Of a stretch of DNA of 64,000 nucleotides, positions 19,203-28,172 are shown in pieces. The stretch's first letter is position 1. Each line of letters begins with the position of its first letter. The translations under genes and the position numbers were made by a program. The stretch comes from Achromobacter sp. HZ34. GTDB taxonomy: Bacteria > Pseudomonadota > Gammaproteobacteria > Burkholderiales > Burkholderiaceae_B. The DNA is taken from positions 1,054,001 to 1,118,000 of the forward strand of contig NZ_NJIX01000002.1 of assembly GCF_002209485.1 (NCBI RefSeq). The letters are read 5' to 3'. A model generated the notes under the pieces. It did not search any database. It was given only the letters and a program-made list of their open reading frames with translations, and was not told where the DNA came from.

Positions 19203-19487
19203 TGGCTTCCCTCCTGAGGACGATGGCAGAGGCTTCGACGTGAACCGATGACTTTGCCCCTCGGCCACGGCAAGCCTGGATCGCAGGCCCGAACCGCGAG
19301 AACGACGCTTCGGTGCCCACCATTGGCCATTCATATGGCCTTTCCTAGGCTTAGGGAACAATCCAAGGCATTCCGTACTCATCCTCCACCTCCATCCACC
19401 ACGCTGGTGATCGCAATGAAGGATTTATAGCCGGCCCCTGGCATCGCCGCTATTCGTAGACATACGCGAGGGATATCCCTAGGGCCT
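19203..19487. other. Intergenic region between coiled-coil gene and 13-bp array
   Basis: 285 bases upstream of the coiled-coil gene (minus strand). It should contain that gene's promoter. No RNA gene or further ORF with a usable start was seen. Confidence 0.4.
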
Positions 19488-19695
19488 GTTAACGAACATG
19501 CATAACAAGCACGGTTAACGAACACTGTTAACGAACACGGTTAACGAATGCGCTTAACCAACACGGTTAACGAACACGCTTAACGAACGCGCTTAACCAA
19601 CACGGTTAACGAATGCGCTCAACGAACGCGGTTAACGAACGCGCTTAACCAACATGGTTAACGAACGCGCTTAACGCAAACGTTTAACGCCCGCG
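19488..19695. repeat. Sixteen-unit 13-bp tandem array (GTTAACGAACGCG type)
   Basis: 208 bases divide exactly into 16 units of 13 bp, consensus (g/c)TTAACGAACgCG. Several units are exact duplicates, for example 19527 and 19566, or 19540 and 19605. The first base alternates G or C, so many units carry GTTAAC (a HpaI-type palindrome) and others CTTAAC. The last unit (19683-19695) includes the stop codon of the yaiI-type gene. No coding frame runs through, since 13 is not a multiple of three. Confidence 0.95.
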
Positions 19696-20142
19696 GCCCG
19701 CGTGGCGGGCAAGGAAGCGATCCAGCTGTCCGGCGAAAGTCCTGCTGTCCTGTTGGGAGTAGGACGAAGGTCCACCGGTTTCCACACCCGCGCTACGCAA
19801 CTGGTCCATCACGTCACGCATGGTCAGGCGTTCCTGGATGTTCTCGCGCGTGAACCAGTTGCCGCGCGGGTCCAGTACGTGGGCGCCTTTGTCCAGGGCA
19901 CCGGCGGCCAACGGGATATCGGCCGTGATGATCAGGTCTCCCGCCTCGGCCATCTCGACGATACGTGCGTCGGCGACATCGAAACCCGCCGGCACCTGTA
20001 TCGATTTGATGAAGGGCGAAGGGGGCGTGCGCAGATACTGGTTCGCCACCAGCGTCACGCATACCTCGACACGCCGCGCGGCCCGGAACAACATCTCCTT
20101 GACCACGCCCGGACACGCGTCCGCGTCAACCAGCACCTGCAT
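19684..20142 (-). CDS. YaiI/YqxD family protein (DUF188)
   Basis: 152 aa, matching the family length of about 150. The N-terminus MQVLVDADACPGVVKEML is the family signature (acidic D-A-D-A-C-P motif). DLIITADIPLAA and HVLDPRGNWFT follow in the expected order. The fold is PIN-like and a nuclease role has been suggested for the family, but the function is unproven. The C-terminal RGR and stop codon lie in the last units of the 13-bp tandem array, so the gene's 3' end and transcript tail are repetitive. Confidence 0.93.
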   Translation of the reverse strand: MQVLVDADACPGVVKEMLFRAARRVEVCVTLVANQYLRTPPSPFIKSIQVPAGFDVADARIVEMAEAGDLIITADIPLAAGALDKGAHVLDPRGNWFTRENIQERLTMRDVMDQLRSAGVETGGPSSYSQQDSRTFAGQLDRFLARHAGRGR

Positions 20143-20242
20143 CAGGCCATCCTGCTAAAAGAAAGTGCGGCCATAGTACTGCCCCACCGCTTCTACTCAA
20201 AACCGCCCCCGCGGGCCGGCCCCGTTGCCTGAACCAGCACGG

Positions 20243-21397
20243 CTAGGCAGCGCGGCTGAGTGTCTTGAAGAACTGCCACATCAGCAGGGAGGCATTCGGC
20301 CCCTGCCTGGCATGGAAACGCACGCGGCCATCGCCGCCGCTCCAGGCATGGCCCAGGCCGGGCACCTGGCACAGGCTGACGATGGGCCCTCTGCGCGACG
20401 GTGCGTCCAGGCGCACGTGATGGCGCGCGCTGTCGACGGCAAGGTCCTGCGTCGCGAACGATGCCGCGTCATCGATGTCGATGCCGTTGGCCCAGGCCAG
20501 CTGCTCGAACAACTGACGGCCGTTGCGCTTGTCCACGACGACATCAGCGTCGCCCTGCACGATGATGGCGGGCATGCCGGGAAAGGTGGAACGATCCCGC
20601 ACCAACGGCTGCAGGGCCTCGGCCGCGGACGTCGCCACGCCATGCCGCATCACGCGCAGGCCTTGGCCCGCGTTATGCGCCGCGCCCAGAGCCGCACCGG
20701 AATGCATCCCCAGGCCGGCGAACTGCCCTGGATGCAGCAAGGCCGTCAGCGCCGCCATGTCGGCACCGGCGGACAAGCCCGCGATGTAGATGCGGGAAGG
20801 GTCGGCATGGTAATCCGCCACGGCGGTCGCCGCGATGCCGGCAATGGCATCGGCTTCGGCGTAACCATGCGCGGAGTCCGGCTGGTACCAGTGCCAGCAG
20901 CGGTTATGCTGCGCGCGGCGTGATTGCTGCGGATAGACCAGCAGCAATCCTTCACGATCCGCCAGCCTGTGCATGCGCGTGCCCAAGGCGAAGTCCCTGG
21001 CATTCTGCTCGCACCCGTGCAGCATGACCAGCATCGGGCAGCCCTTGCGCACCCGCGCCGGCACATAGACGAAATAGGACAGGCGTACCGGCCAGACTCC
21101 CGGTGTGGCCGGCGTGCGGTAGACACGCGCTTTCCAGGTGCCCGAGAACTTGGCGGGATCGAAATCCGGGTCGTTCCGCGCCGGCGCCTTGCTGATCGTC
21201 GGACGCTTCCTGGCGACCTTGGCCGCGGACTTCCGCGCGGCCGGCACGCGCAACATATCGGTGAACAAAGTATGGGGAGCCATCCCCCACGCCGTTCGCT
21301 GCAGCCGCGCCATCTTGCGTACAGCGGAAAAAAACAAGGCAGTCGATTTGTTTCGCGTCACGGTGAACCCGGCGATGGCGTGCTTGATGCTGTCCAT
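20243..21397 (-). CDS. PHB depolymerase-family esterase
   Basis: About 384 aa alpha/beta-hydrolase. The nucleophile Ser is in GLSAGADMAAL (G-x-S-x-G), the acid in VQGDADVVV and the catalytic His in GLGHAWSGG. LVMLHGCEQNARDFA supplies the oxyanion loop typical of the intracellular/secreted PHB depolymerase or feruloyl-esterase-like family. The first about 90 residues are basic and non-conserved, so the start is uncertain: ATG at 21397, 21424 or a later one. None has a strong ribosome-binding site. No clear signal peptide. Acts on polyhydroxyalkanoate or ester substrates by family inference. Confidence 0.85.
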   Translation of the reverse strand: MDSIKHAIAGFTVTRNKSTALFFSAVRKMARLQRTAWGMAPHTLFTDMLRVPAARKSAAKVARKRPTISKAPARNDPDFDPAKFSGTWKARVYRTPATPGVWPVRLSYFVYVPARVRKGCPMLVMLHGCEQNARDFALGTRMHRLADREGLLLVYPQQSRRAQHNRCWHWYQPDSAHGYAEADAIAGIAATAVADYHADPSRIYIAGLSAGADMAALTALLHPGQFAGLGMHSGAALGAAHNAGQGLRVMRHGVATSAAEALQPLVRDRSTFPGMPAIIVQGDADVVVDKRNGRQLFEQLAWANGIDIDDAASFATQDLAVDSARHHVRLDAPSRRGPIVSLCQVPGLGHAWSGGDGRVRFHARQGPNASLLMWQFFKTLSRAA

Positions 21398-21463
21398 TAA
21401 ACCGGGTTTGCTGCAACGCAGCAACCATAAGAGGGAACGGTTACGTTTATGCGCGGCTGTCCA

Positions 21464-23143
21464 TCATGGCGACGGCTGGCGGCCCAGCGCGGCGCGCAGC
21501 ACGGCACTCAGGTCATCCGTGCGATAAGGCTTGGCTAGCACTGGAATACCCTCGCTTTCAGCCAGCCTGGCCTCCTGGCCCATATAGCCCGTGGTCAGCA
21601 CGATGGGCAGTTCGACCCGGCGCGCGCGCAGTTCGCGCGCGAGCGCCAGCCCGCTCATACCGCCGGGCATCATGATGTCCGAAAAAACCACGTCGATAAG
21701 CCGGCCGTCAGCCAATGCCCCCAGGGCCGCGGCGGGGCTGGCAACGCGCGTGGCTTCGAAGCCCAGTTGCGTCATCATTTCACCCACCAGCGCGGCCACC
21801 TCATCATCGTCCTCCACGAGCAACACGTGTGCGGCCGTATCGGCCTTGGCGACCGGTGCATGGTCTATCAGCACAGCGGCCGGCAGCGGCTTCAGGCAAC
21901 GCGGCAACAACAGGCGCACCTCCGTACCTTTTCCCAGTTCGCTGAAGATCTGCACGCTACCGCCGGACTGGTGCGCAAAGCCATAGGCCTGCGCCAATCC
22001 CAGGCCGGACCCCTTGCCTACATCCTTGGTGGTGAAGAAGGGTTCGAATACCCGCGCCTTGACCTCGTCCGACATCCCCGTGCCCGAGTCCACCACCGAC
22101 AAGCTGACAAAGTCGCCCTTCAAGCCGCCGTCATCGACGTCCGGGACATTGTTGCCACGGATTTCGATGTTGCCGCCGCCGGGCATGGCGTCGCGGGCAT
22201 TGACGGCCAGGTTCAGAAGCACCAGTTCGAGCTCCCCTGGATCGACTTCGACCAGCCACAGCGCGTCGGGAAAGCGCAGGCTGACCTTGATATCGCCGCT
22301 CAGGCTGCGGTCCAGCATATCCCGCATGCCATGGACTTGCCTTACCAGATCGACAGGCTGCGCCTGCAGCGACTGGTGCCGGGAAAATGCCAGCAGTTGC
22401 CGGGTCAGGCCCGCGCCGCGCTCCACGGCCTGGCGCATGGTCTGCAGCAGGCGATTGCGGCGGCTTTGATCGCCCAGGCGATCGAACATCTGCAAACCGC
22501 CCGAAATCACCATCAGCAAATTGTTGAAGTCGTGCGCGACGCCACCGGTCAGTTGGCCCAGGGCCTCCATCTTCTGGGCATGGCGCAAGGATTCCTCGAC
22601 CAGCGCCCTTTCCTTCATCTGTGTGCGCAGGGCTTCGTTGGCCGCTTCCAGTTCCTTCGTACGGGCACGCACCGTGTCTTCCAACACGGCGGCGGCGCTT
22701 TCCCGCGCGTACAGCAAGGCGCGCATCTCATACTGACGGCCCCGGGCACGGACGGCCGCACGGACGGTACTGGTCAACGTAATGCTGCGGACCGGCCGTT
22801 CCAGCAGCGACACGTTGCGCAGTGACGCCAGCATCTTCTGGCGCCAGACTTCCACCGCGGGCTGCCGCAGATGACTTGTCAACACGACGAAAGGCACATC
22901 GGACCACGCCTGCTGGCGATCGACCCACGCGGCCATCGCTTCCAGATTCTTGCCGAACAGCGCTTCCTCGGTCACACATAAGGTGGACACACCCAGATCC
23001 GCCTCGACCAGCATCTCGTCGATGCCGCTGCAGACCTCGACTTCCAGGCCTGCGCGGCGCAGCACATTGGCCGACGCCGGCCCGTCCCGGCCTATGGGGG
23101 CATAGACCAGGACACGCGCTTCGCGCGCGTCAAGCGACGTCAT
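21464..23143 (-). CDS. Hybrid histidine kinase/response regulator
   Basis: 559 aa soluble sensor kinase. Residues 1-130 look like a receiver-type fold without a phospho-acceptor Asp (pseudo-receiver). A coiled linker (150-190) leads to the phospho-acceptor His204 in [11 protein letters not shown]. The ATPase domain has N-box [11 protein letters not shown]1 DSGTGM and G2 GKGSGLGL. The C-terminal receiver (435-555) has DD in LLVEDDDEV and acceptor Asp489 in [10 protein letters not shown]. The start overlaps the end of the upstream KaiC-like gene by 14 bases, indicating translational coupling. No transmembrane segment, so it probably reads a cytoplasmic cue, perhaps the state of the KaiC-like partner. 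Confidence 0.93.
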   Translation of the reverse strand: MTSLDAREARVLVYAPIGRDGPASANVLRRAGLEVEVCSGIDEMLVEADLGVSTLCVTEEALFGKNLEAMAAWVDRQQAWSDVPFVVLTSHLRQPAVEVWRQKMLASLRNVSLLERPVRSITLTSTVRAAVRARGRQYEMRALLYARESAAAVLEDTVRARTKELEAANEALRTQMKERALVEESLRHAQKMEALGQLTGGVAHDFNNLLMVISGGLQMFDRLGDQSRRNRLLQTMRQAVERGAGLTRQLLAFSRHQSLQAQPVDLVRQVHGMRDMLDRSLSGDIKVSLRFPDALWLVEVDPGELELVLLNLAVNARDAMPGGGNIEIRGNNVPDVDDGGLKGDFVSLSVVDSGTGMSDEVKARVFEPFFTTKDVGKGSGLGLAQAYGFAHQSGGSVQIFSELGKGTEVRLLLPRCLKPLPAAVLIDHAPVAKADTAAHVLLVEDDDEVAALVGEMMTQLGFEATRVASPAAALGALADGRLIDVVFSDIMMPGGMSGLALARELRARRVELPIVLTTGYMGQEARLAESEGIPVLAKPYRTDDLSAVLRAALGRQPSP

Positions 23144-24656
23144 GATCTTCGTCCGATACCGGAGGGAGTGTCTTGCCGATGTATTGGGGAGTCCCCGAAA
23201 ACACGCCGCTGAATTCCCTCAGGGGCGGCCCCACGACAACGCCTCGGCGTGACAGCTTGAACTCGCGTATGGTCTGCTCGTGCTGTCCACTGCGCTTCTT
23301 GACCACCGAAAGCGCACGGCGCACCGTGCCCGCGTACTCGAAATAACGCAGCATGATGACGGAGTCGCTCAGGTAGCTGATGTCCAGCGGCGTTTCCATC
23401 GGTCCTGCCAGACCATGCTGCGCCATGACCAGTATGGTGTTGACCCCCTGCTGCCCCAGGTACATCAGCAACTCATGCATCTGCAGGATGAGGAAGCGAC
23501 CATCAGGCATCGCGTTCAGGTAGCCGTTCAGGCTGTCGATGACGACGATGCGAGCACCGTCGACATCGACGCTATGCCGGACAATGGAAGCGAATTCGCC
23601 GGGCGACAGCTCGGCAGGATCGACCTGCTGTATGCGCAAGCGTCCGCTTTCCAGGGCCTCCTTGATAGGCATGCCCAGGCTGCTGCTGCGGGTCTCGAGC
23701 GTCTGCAGGCCTTCGTCGAAGGCGAAGACTACTGCATGCTCACCGCGCATCGCAGCCGCGATGGCGAAGGACAGCGCAATGGAGGATTTCCCCACGCCAG
23801 CCGAGCCTATCAACAGGGCATTCGTACCGCGCTCCAGGCCACCACCCAGCAGTTCATCCAGACCGGCATTGCTACTGGACACGTTCTCACGCGGGAAGGA
23901 AGAGTGATGCTCCGCGGCCACCAAGCGAGGATAGATTGCCAGGCCACCCTTCTTGATCGTGAAATCATGGTAACCGCCACGGAAATCGATCCCGCGCATT
24001 TTCACCACCCGCAAGCGCCGGCGCTGGGCGCCATAGTCGATGGCCAGCTGTTCCAGCGCCAATACGCCATGGGAAATCGAATGAAGCTGCAGATCGACGG
24101 AATCCGAGGACAGGTCGTCGAGAAGAATGACCGTGCAATTCCGGCTGGCGAAAAAGTGCTTCAGGGCCAGCACCTGCCGGCGGTAGCGCAAGGGCGTCTG
24201 CGCCAGCATGCGCAGTTCGGAAAGACTGTCCAGGACCACCCGGCTCGGATTCAAGGCTTCGACCCTGTCGAGGATAAGCTTGGTGGTTTCGTTGAGCTCG
24301 ACCTCGGCGGGATAGAGAACCGTCAGTTCCCGTTCAGGGTCCAGCGTGGTTTCCGGCGGCACCAGTTCAAAAATGTCGATGCCGTCCAATGTCCATCCAT
24401 GGCGTTGCGCGACCAGGGAGAGTTCCTGGCGGGTCTCAGAAAGGGCGATATACAAGACCGACTCGTTTTGGCGTGCGCCTGCCAGCAGGAATTGCATGGC
24501 GATGGTGGTCTTGCCGGTGCCCGGATTGCCCTCATACAGATACATGCGGTCGCGATCGAGACCGCCCGCAAGAATATCGTCCAGGCCATCGCTACCAGTG
24601 GAAATACGGGGGGGATCAACGTCTTTTGACGTGTGCTTTTCGATTTTTTCGTTCAT
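23130..24656 (-). CDS. KaiC-like two-domain RecA-family ATPase
   Basis: 508 aa with two KaiC domains. Domain 1: Walker A GNPGTGKTT (43-51), catalytic Glu in ALSETRQE (Glu74). Domain 2: GSAGVGKSS (284-292), AFDEGLQT (Glu315). The C-terminal VKKRSGQHEQTIREF is characteristic of the family. At the autophosphorylation loop, cyanobacterial Ser-Thr (431/432) aligns with Ser427-Tyr428 here, so Ser is kept and Thr is replaced. ATG 24656 follows GGAGGGAATGCC. No kaiA or kaiB is nearby. It is coupled to a histidine kinase immediately downstream, the arrangement of non-cyanobacterial KaiC systems linked to stress or light responses. Confidence 0.93.
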   Translation of the reverse strand: MNEKIEKHTSKDVDPPRISTGSDGLDDILAGGLDRDRMYLYEGNPGTGKTTIAMQFLLAGARQNESVLYIALSETRQELSLVAQRHGWTLDGIDIFELVPPETTLDPERELTVLYPAEVELNETTKLILDRVEALNPSRVVLDSLSELRMLAQTPLRYRRQVLALKHFFASRNCTVILLDDLSSDSVDLQLHSISHGVLALEQLAIDYGAQRRRLRVVKMRGIDFRGGYHDFTIKKGGLAIYPRLVAAEHHSSFPRENVSSSNAGLDELLGGGLERGTNALLIGSAGVGKSSIALSFAIAAAMRGEHAVVFAFDEGLQTLETRSSSLGMPIKEALESGRLRIQQVDPAELSPGEFASIVRHSVDVDGARIVVIDSLNGYLNAMPDGRFLILQMHELLMYLGQQGVNTILVMAQHGLAGPMETPLDISYLSDSVIMLRYFEYAGTVRRALSVVKKRSGQHEQTIREFKLSRRGVVVGPPLREFSGVFSGTPQYIGKTLPPVSDEDHDVA

Positions 24657-24875
24657 GGCATTCCCTCCGCTTGGAACTGTTGATGTGGATTATCTCAAAT
24701 CGCCAATGGCGTTCAGCCAGCGATACAACCTCCTAGCGTCGTCGTTGTCGATGTCATTGCTGAGCAATCAGGATGCTCGGCTGGAGCAAGCCGTGTGCCC
24801 GTGGAACGTTGCCGCCAGGGCACCACCCCAGGGCAAGTTGTCGGACAATAGCGGATTGTTGCCACTCGACACACC

Positions 24876-25832
24876 ATGCCCAAGCCCGCCCTTTCCCTGA
24901 CCGCGCGCATGCTGCCGTGGGCCGCCTTGCTGTTGCCGCCCCTGTTCTGGGCCGGCAATTTCATCGCCGGCCGGGCCATGCGGGACACCGTGACGCCCAT
25001 GACGCTGGCGCTGGGCCGCTGGCTGATCGCGCTGGCGTGCCTGCTGCCCTTCGCCTGGCGCGGCATGCGGCGGGACGCGCGGCGCTATCTGGCGCATCGC
25101 TGGCTTATCCTGGGGACGGCCGTGACGGGCGTGGCGGCATTCAGTTCGCTCGTCTATGTCGGCTTGCACACCACCAGCGCCAGCAATGGCTTGCTGCTCA
25201 ACTCCTTGATTCCACTACTGATTGTGCTCGCTGGAGCGGTGTTCTACGGCCACAGGCTAACGGCGGGACAAGGTGTCGGACTGCTCCTGTCCTGCGCCGG
25301 TGTGCTGACCCTGGTGCTGCAAGGGAATTGGACGCACTGGCGGCAGGTGACACTGGTCCCTGGCGACGCCATCCTGTTGGTGGCGATGGTCTGCTTTTCC
25401 TTCTACACCTTGTGGCTGCGGCAATTACCGCCGGAACTGGATCGCATCGGCTTGACCGCCCTGCAGATCGCCATCGCCATCGTCGTGCTGCTGCCGTTCT
25501 GGGTGGCGGAGCATGCCGGCGCCGCCAGGACCGACTGGACGCCGGCCAGTGCCGCGGCGCTGCTGTACGTCGGCTTGTTTCCGTCGGTGGGGGCCTACCT
25601 GCTCTATATGCGGGCCGTGCAGCACTTCGGCCCCGCGCGTGCCGGGCTGAGCATCCACCTGATTCCCGTCTTTGGCGTGGTGTTGTCCGCGCTGTTGCTG
25701 CACGAACAGCTACATGCGTTTCATGCTGTCGGTATTGCCGCCATCGCCGGCGGACTGGTCTGCTCCAGCCTGGGCCCGGCCCGGCGCGCGCCTGGCCGCG
25801 TGCAGGGCCGCCAGGAGCCCGGCAATACCTAG
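24876..25832 (+). CDS. DMT-superfamily (EamA) transporter
   Basis: 318 aa with ten hydrophobic segments in two EamA repeats. Examples are LPPLFWAGNFIAGRAM at the start of repeat 1 and VAMVCFSFYTLWLRQL at the start of repeat 2. The C-terminus is basic. Inner-membrane exporter of metabolites by family; substrate unknown. It is divergent from the KaiC-like gene with 219 bases between, and followed 75 bases later by nadE. Confidence 0.9.
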   Translation: MPKPALSLTARMLPWAALLLPPLFWAGNFIAGRAMRDTVTPMTLALGRWLIALACLLPFAWRGMRRDARRYLAHRWLILGTAVTGVAAFSSLVYVGLHTTSASNGLLLNSLIPLLIVLAGAVFYGHRLTAGQGVGLLLSCAGVLTLVLQGNWTHWRQVTLVPGDAILLVAMVCFSFYTLWLRQLPPELDRIGLTALQIAIAIVVLLPFWVAEHAGAARTDWTPASAAALLYVGLFPSVGAYLLYMRAVQHFGPARAGLSIHLIPVFGVVLSALLLHEQLHAFHAVGIAAIAGGLVCSSLGPARRAPGRVQGRQEPGNT

Positions 25833-25907
25833 TGCCGATTGATGGCATGATGACAGGCCCACGCCGCTTACCCTGCACCTCTACCCTGTTCAGCATCGAG
25901 GAAATCC

Positions 25908-26747
25908 ATGACATCTACTGCTGCCCCCGCCGATCGCCAGGCCGCCATCGCTCGCCACCTGGGTGTCACGCCCGCGTTCGATGCTGCCGCTGAAATAGAG
26001 CGCCGGGTCACGTTCCTGGCCGACTACCTGCGCGCCACGGGCAAGGCCAGCTATGTCCTGGGCATCAGTGGCGGCGTCGATTCGCTGGTGTCGGGCCGCC
26101 TGGCGCAGTTGGCGGTGGAGCGTTTACGCGCGGCCGGCCATCCCTGCACCTTCATCGCCGTGCGCTTGCCTTATGGCATCCAGAAAGACGAGCACGATGC
26201 CAGCCGCTCCATGGATTTCGTGGCAGCCGACCGGCGCATGACCGTGGACATCAAGCCCGCGGTGGATGCGCAACGCGATGCGCTGACCGCCGCCGGCCTG
26301 GCCCACGTCGATGAAGCCGCGGAGGACTTCATCAGCGGCAACATCAAGGCGCGCCAGCGCATGATTGCGCAGTACGCCATCGCCGGTGCGACCAACGGCC
26401 TGGTGATCGGTACCGATCACGCCGCCGAGGCCCTGATGGGTTTCTTCACCAAGCACGGCGACGGTGCGGCCGATGTGGTGCCATTGACCGGCCTCAGCAA
26501 ACGGCGCGTGCGCGCGTTGGCCACCGCGCTGGGTGCTCCCGCCGATCTCGTCATGAAGGTCCCGACCGCCGACCTGGAAATGCTGCGTCCCCTGCGCCCT
26601 GACGAAGACGCCTTCGGCGTCACGTACGCGCAAATCGACGACTTCCTGGAAGGCAAGCCCGTCCCGGCCGACATCGCCAGCATCCTGCTACGCCAGTACG
26701 ACGCCACCGAGCACAAGCGCAATGCCGCCGTCGCGCCGGCGAACTAG
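25908..26747 (+). CDS. nadE: NH3-dependent NAD+ synthetase
   Basis: 279 aa, the size of single-domain NadE without a glutaminase domain. The PP-loop is LGISGGVDSLVSGRLA. VRLPYGIQKDEHDA, NIKARQRMIAQY and GTDHAAEALMGFFTKHGDG are the conserved NAD-adenylate and ATP segments. It converts deamido-NAD+ to NAD+ with ammonia in the cytoplasm. ATG 25908 follows CGAGGAAATCC. Its stop overlaps the stop of the convergent PrpD-family gene by four bases. Confidence 0.96.
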   Translation: MTSTAAPADRQAAIARHLGVTPAFDAAAEIERRVTFLADYLRATGKASYVLGISGGVDSLVSGRLAQLAVERLRAAGHPCTFIAVRLPYGIQKDEHDASRSMDFVAADRRMTVDIKPAVDAQRDALTAAGLAHVDEAAEDFISGNIKARQRMIAQYAIAGATNGLVIGTDHAAEALMGFFTKHGDGAADVVPLTGLSKRRVRALATALGAPADLVMKVPTADLEMLRPLRPDEDAFGVTYAQIDDFLEGKPVPADIASILLRQYDATEHKRNAAVAPAN

Positions 26748-28126
26748 GCAGCCATCAGGCGGCTAATCGCCCCGGCATCGGGCAGGTCCGGCAGGCCATG
26801 GATGGTCTTGAACAGGGCCATGACCTTGTCACGCGGCAAGGCGGCGCCCGCGCAATCCTGGAACTTTTCCCACAGCTCGTCATCGGTCATGGGATAGTTC
26901 CCATCACGGCATGGCAGATCTTCCAGCCGGCAGGACAGCACCTCACCGGACGCCAGATGAACGATGACTTCGGCGCCCCACAGCCGGTCTCCCGTCAACG
27001 GCATGTCGGGGTGCGGGCTGGCGTCGATCCTGGGCAGCAGGCGCTGGATCTCCGGCGCCTGTATGGCTGCCTCGGAGAAATGATCCAGCCGTACCGACCC
27101 GCTCAACAGGGCGCGCGCCACCACATACTGGACGCTGAACTTTCCTTCCAGGGCCGTGCGCGGCTGCGGTTTGTTGGTATGCGCCAGCCGATTGCCGTTG
27201 GGCAGGATCCGGATACGCGCTATCTGGTCTTCCCGCAGTGAGCGTCCCCCCCGCAGCTGCAGCGCCGCCGTGACGGCGGCATGCGTGCTCCCGCAGCAGG
27301 GAAACTGCTTGATGCCGACGGAGCTGCCCGCGATTTCCAGGCTGCCATCCCGTGGTTCCAAGGCCAGCGCCGCCGTGTACTTGCCCCGTCCGTTGTAGAC
27401 CTCGAAAAAGCCCTGCTTGTCCTCGAAAGTGTCCACCCCTGCGTCGTAGCCCGCCTGCGCCAGCCGCGCGGCCAACAGGCCGGACCGGGCGCACAGCCCG
27501 ACATGCAAGGGTTTGACCATGCTGCCGAAATTCGCCTTGATGCCGGCAGCCATCGATGCGGCGATCGACAGCGCGGTCGCGAGCCTGCTCTCGTCCAGTC
27601 CGAGCAGGCACCCCAGCGCGGCCGCTACGCCAAACACGCCTAGCGTCGATGTGGGATGCCATCCCTTCGCATAATGCTCGGGATTGAGCGCGCGAGACAG
27701 ACGCACCGTGACCTCCACACCCGTGACATAGGCTCTCAGCACTTCGTCGCCCGTGCACGTGCGCTCCTGGGCGACCGCCAGCAGTGGCGCGACCAACGGC
27801 GCGGAATGGTGGCCGCCGAAGACCGCGCAGATGTCGTCGTAGTCCAGCGCATGCGACGCCGTCGCGTTCAAGAGCGCGGCATCCAGGGCAGTGGTCTTTC
27901 TCGTGGTGCCCCAGACGAGACAGTCGCCGGAAGATCCGGCAACACCAGCCGCGCTGCCCAATAGCGTTACGCACGGTTCCTGCGCGCCCGCCAGCGCGAC
28001 GGCAATCGTGTCCGCGATGCAGTTGATGGCGTTACGCGCCGCCTGGTCCGGGCAGGGACCGCGATAGGTACTTAGCGCGAGTTTCGCTACCTGCGTGGCG
28101 AAATCCTGAGCGTCGACGAGCTTCAC
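26744..28126 (-). CDS. MmgE/PrpD family protein
   Basis: 460 aa, family length. The start is a GTG at 28126 with ACGGAGGACGC directly upstream. ASHALDYDDICAVFGGHHSAPLVAP is the conserved active-site His/Asp stretch, and SMVKPLHVGLCARSGLLAA is the second conserved block. The family contains 2-methylcitrate dehydratase, cis-aconitate decarboxylase and iminodisuccinate epimerase, all acting on polycarboxylates. No other methylcitrate-cycle gene is present, so propionate catabolism is unlikely. It is the last gene of the amidohydrolase-ALDH-Bug-dehydrogenase operon and probably handles a carboxylated intermediate. Confidence 0.9.
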   Translation of the reverse strand: MKLVDAQDFATQVAKLALSTYRGPCPDQAARNAINCIADTIAVALAGAQEPCVTLLGSAAGVAGSSGDCLVWGTTRKTTALDAALLNATASHALDYDDICAVFGGHHSAPLVAPLLAVAQERTCTGDEVLRAYVTGVEVTVRLSRALNPEHYAKGWHPTSTLGVFGVAAALGCLLGLDESRLATALSIAASMAAGIKANFGSMVKPLHVGLCARSGLLAARLAQAGYDAGVDTFEDKQGFFEVYNGRGKYTAALALEPRDGSLEIAGSSVGIKQFPCCGSTHAAVTAALQLRGGRSLREDQIARIRILPNGNRLAHTNKPQPRTALEGKFSVQYVVARALLSGSVRLDHFSEAAIQAPEIQRLLPRIDASPHPDMPLTGDRLWGAEVIVHLASGEVLSCRLEDLPCRDGNYPMTDDELWEKFQDCAGAALPRDKVMALFKTIHGLPDLPDAGAISRLMAA

Positions 28127-28172
28127 GCTGCGTCCTCCGTAAACGGGAGCATGGTTGCCTCGAGCACACGAT

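Noticed and set aside
19488-19695. CRISPR array or plasmid-type iteron origin
   Set aside because: Units are 13 bp without spacers and there are no cas genes, so not CRISPR. No replication initiator gene is nearby, so an iteron origin is not supported.
23130-24656. Complete Kai circadian oscillator
   Set aside because: No kaiA or kaiB is present in the window; only a KaiC-like ATPase with a kinase.
26744-28126. Methylcitrate-cycle PrpD
   Set aside because: No prpB, prpC or acnD-like genes nearby. Only family-level assignment is justified.
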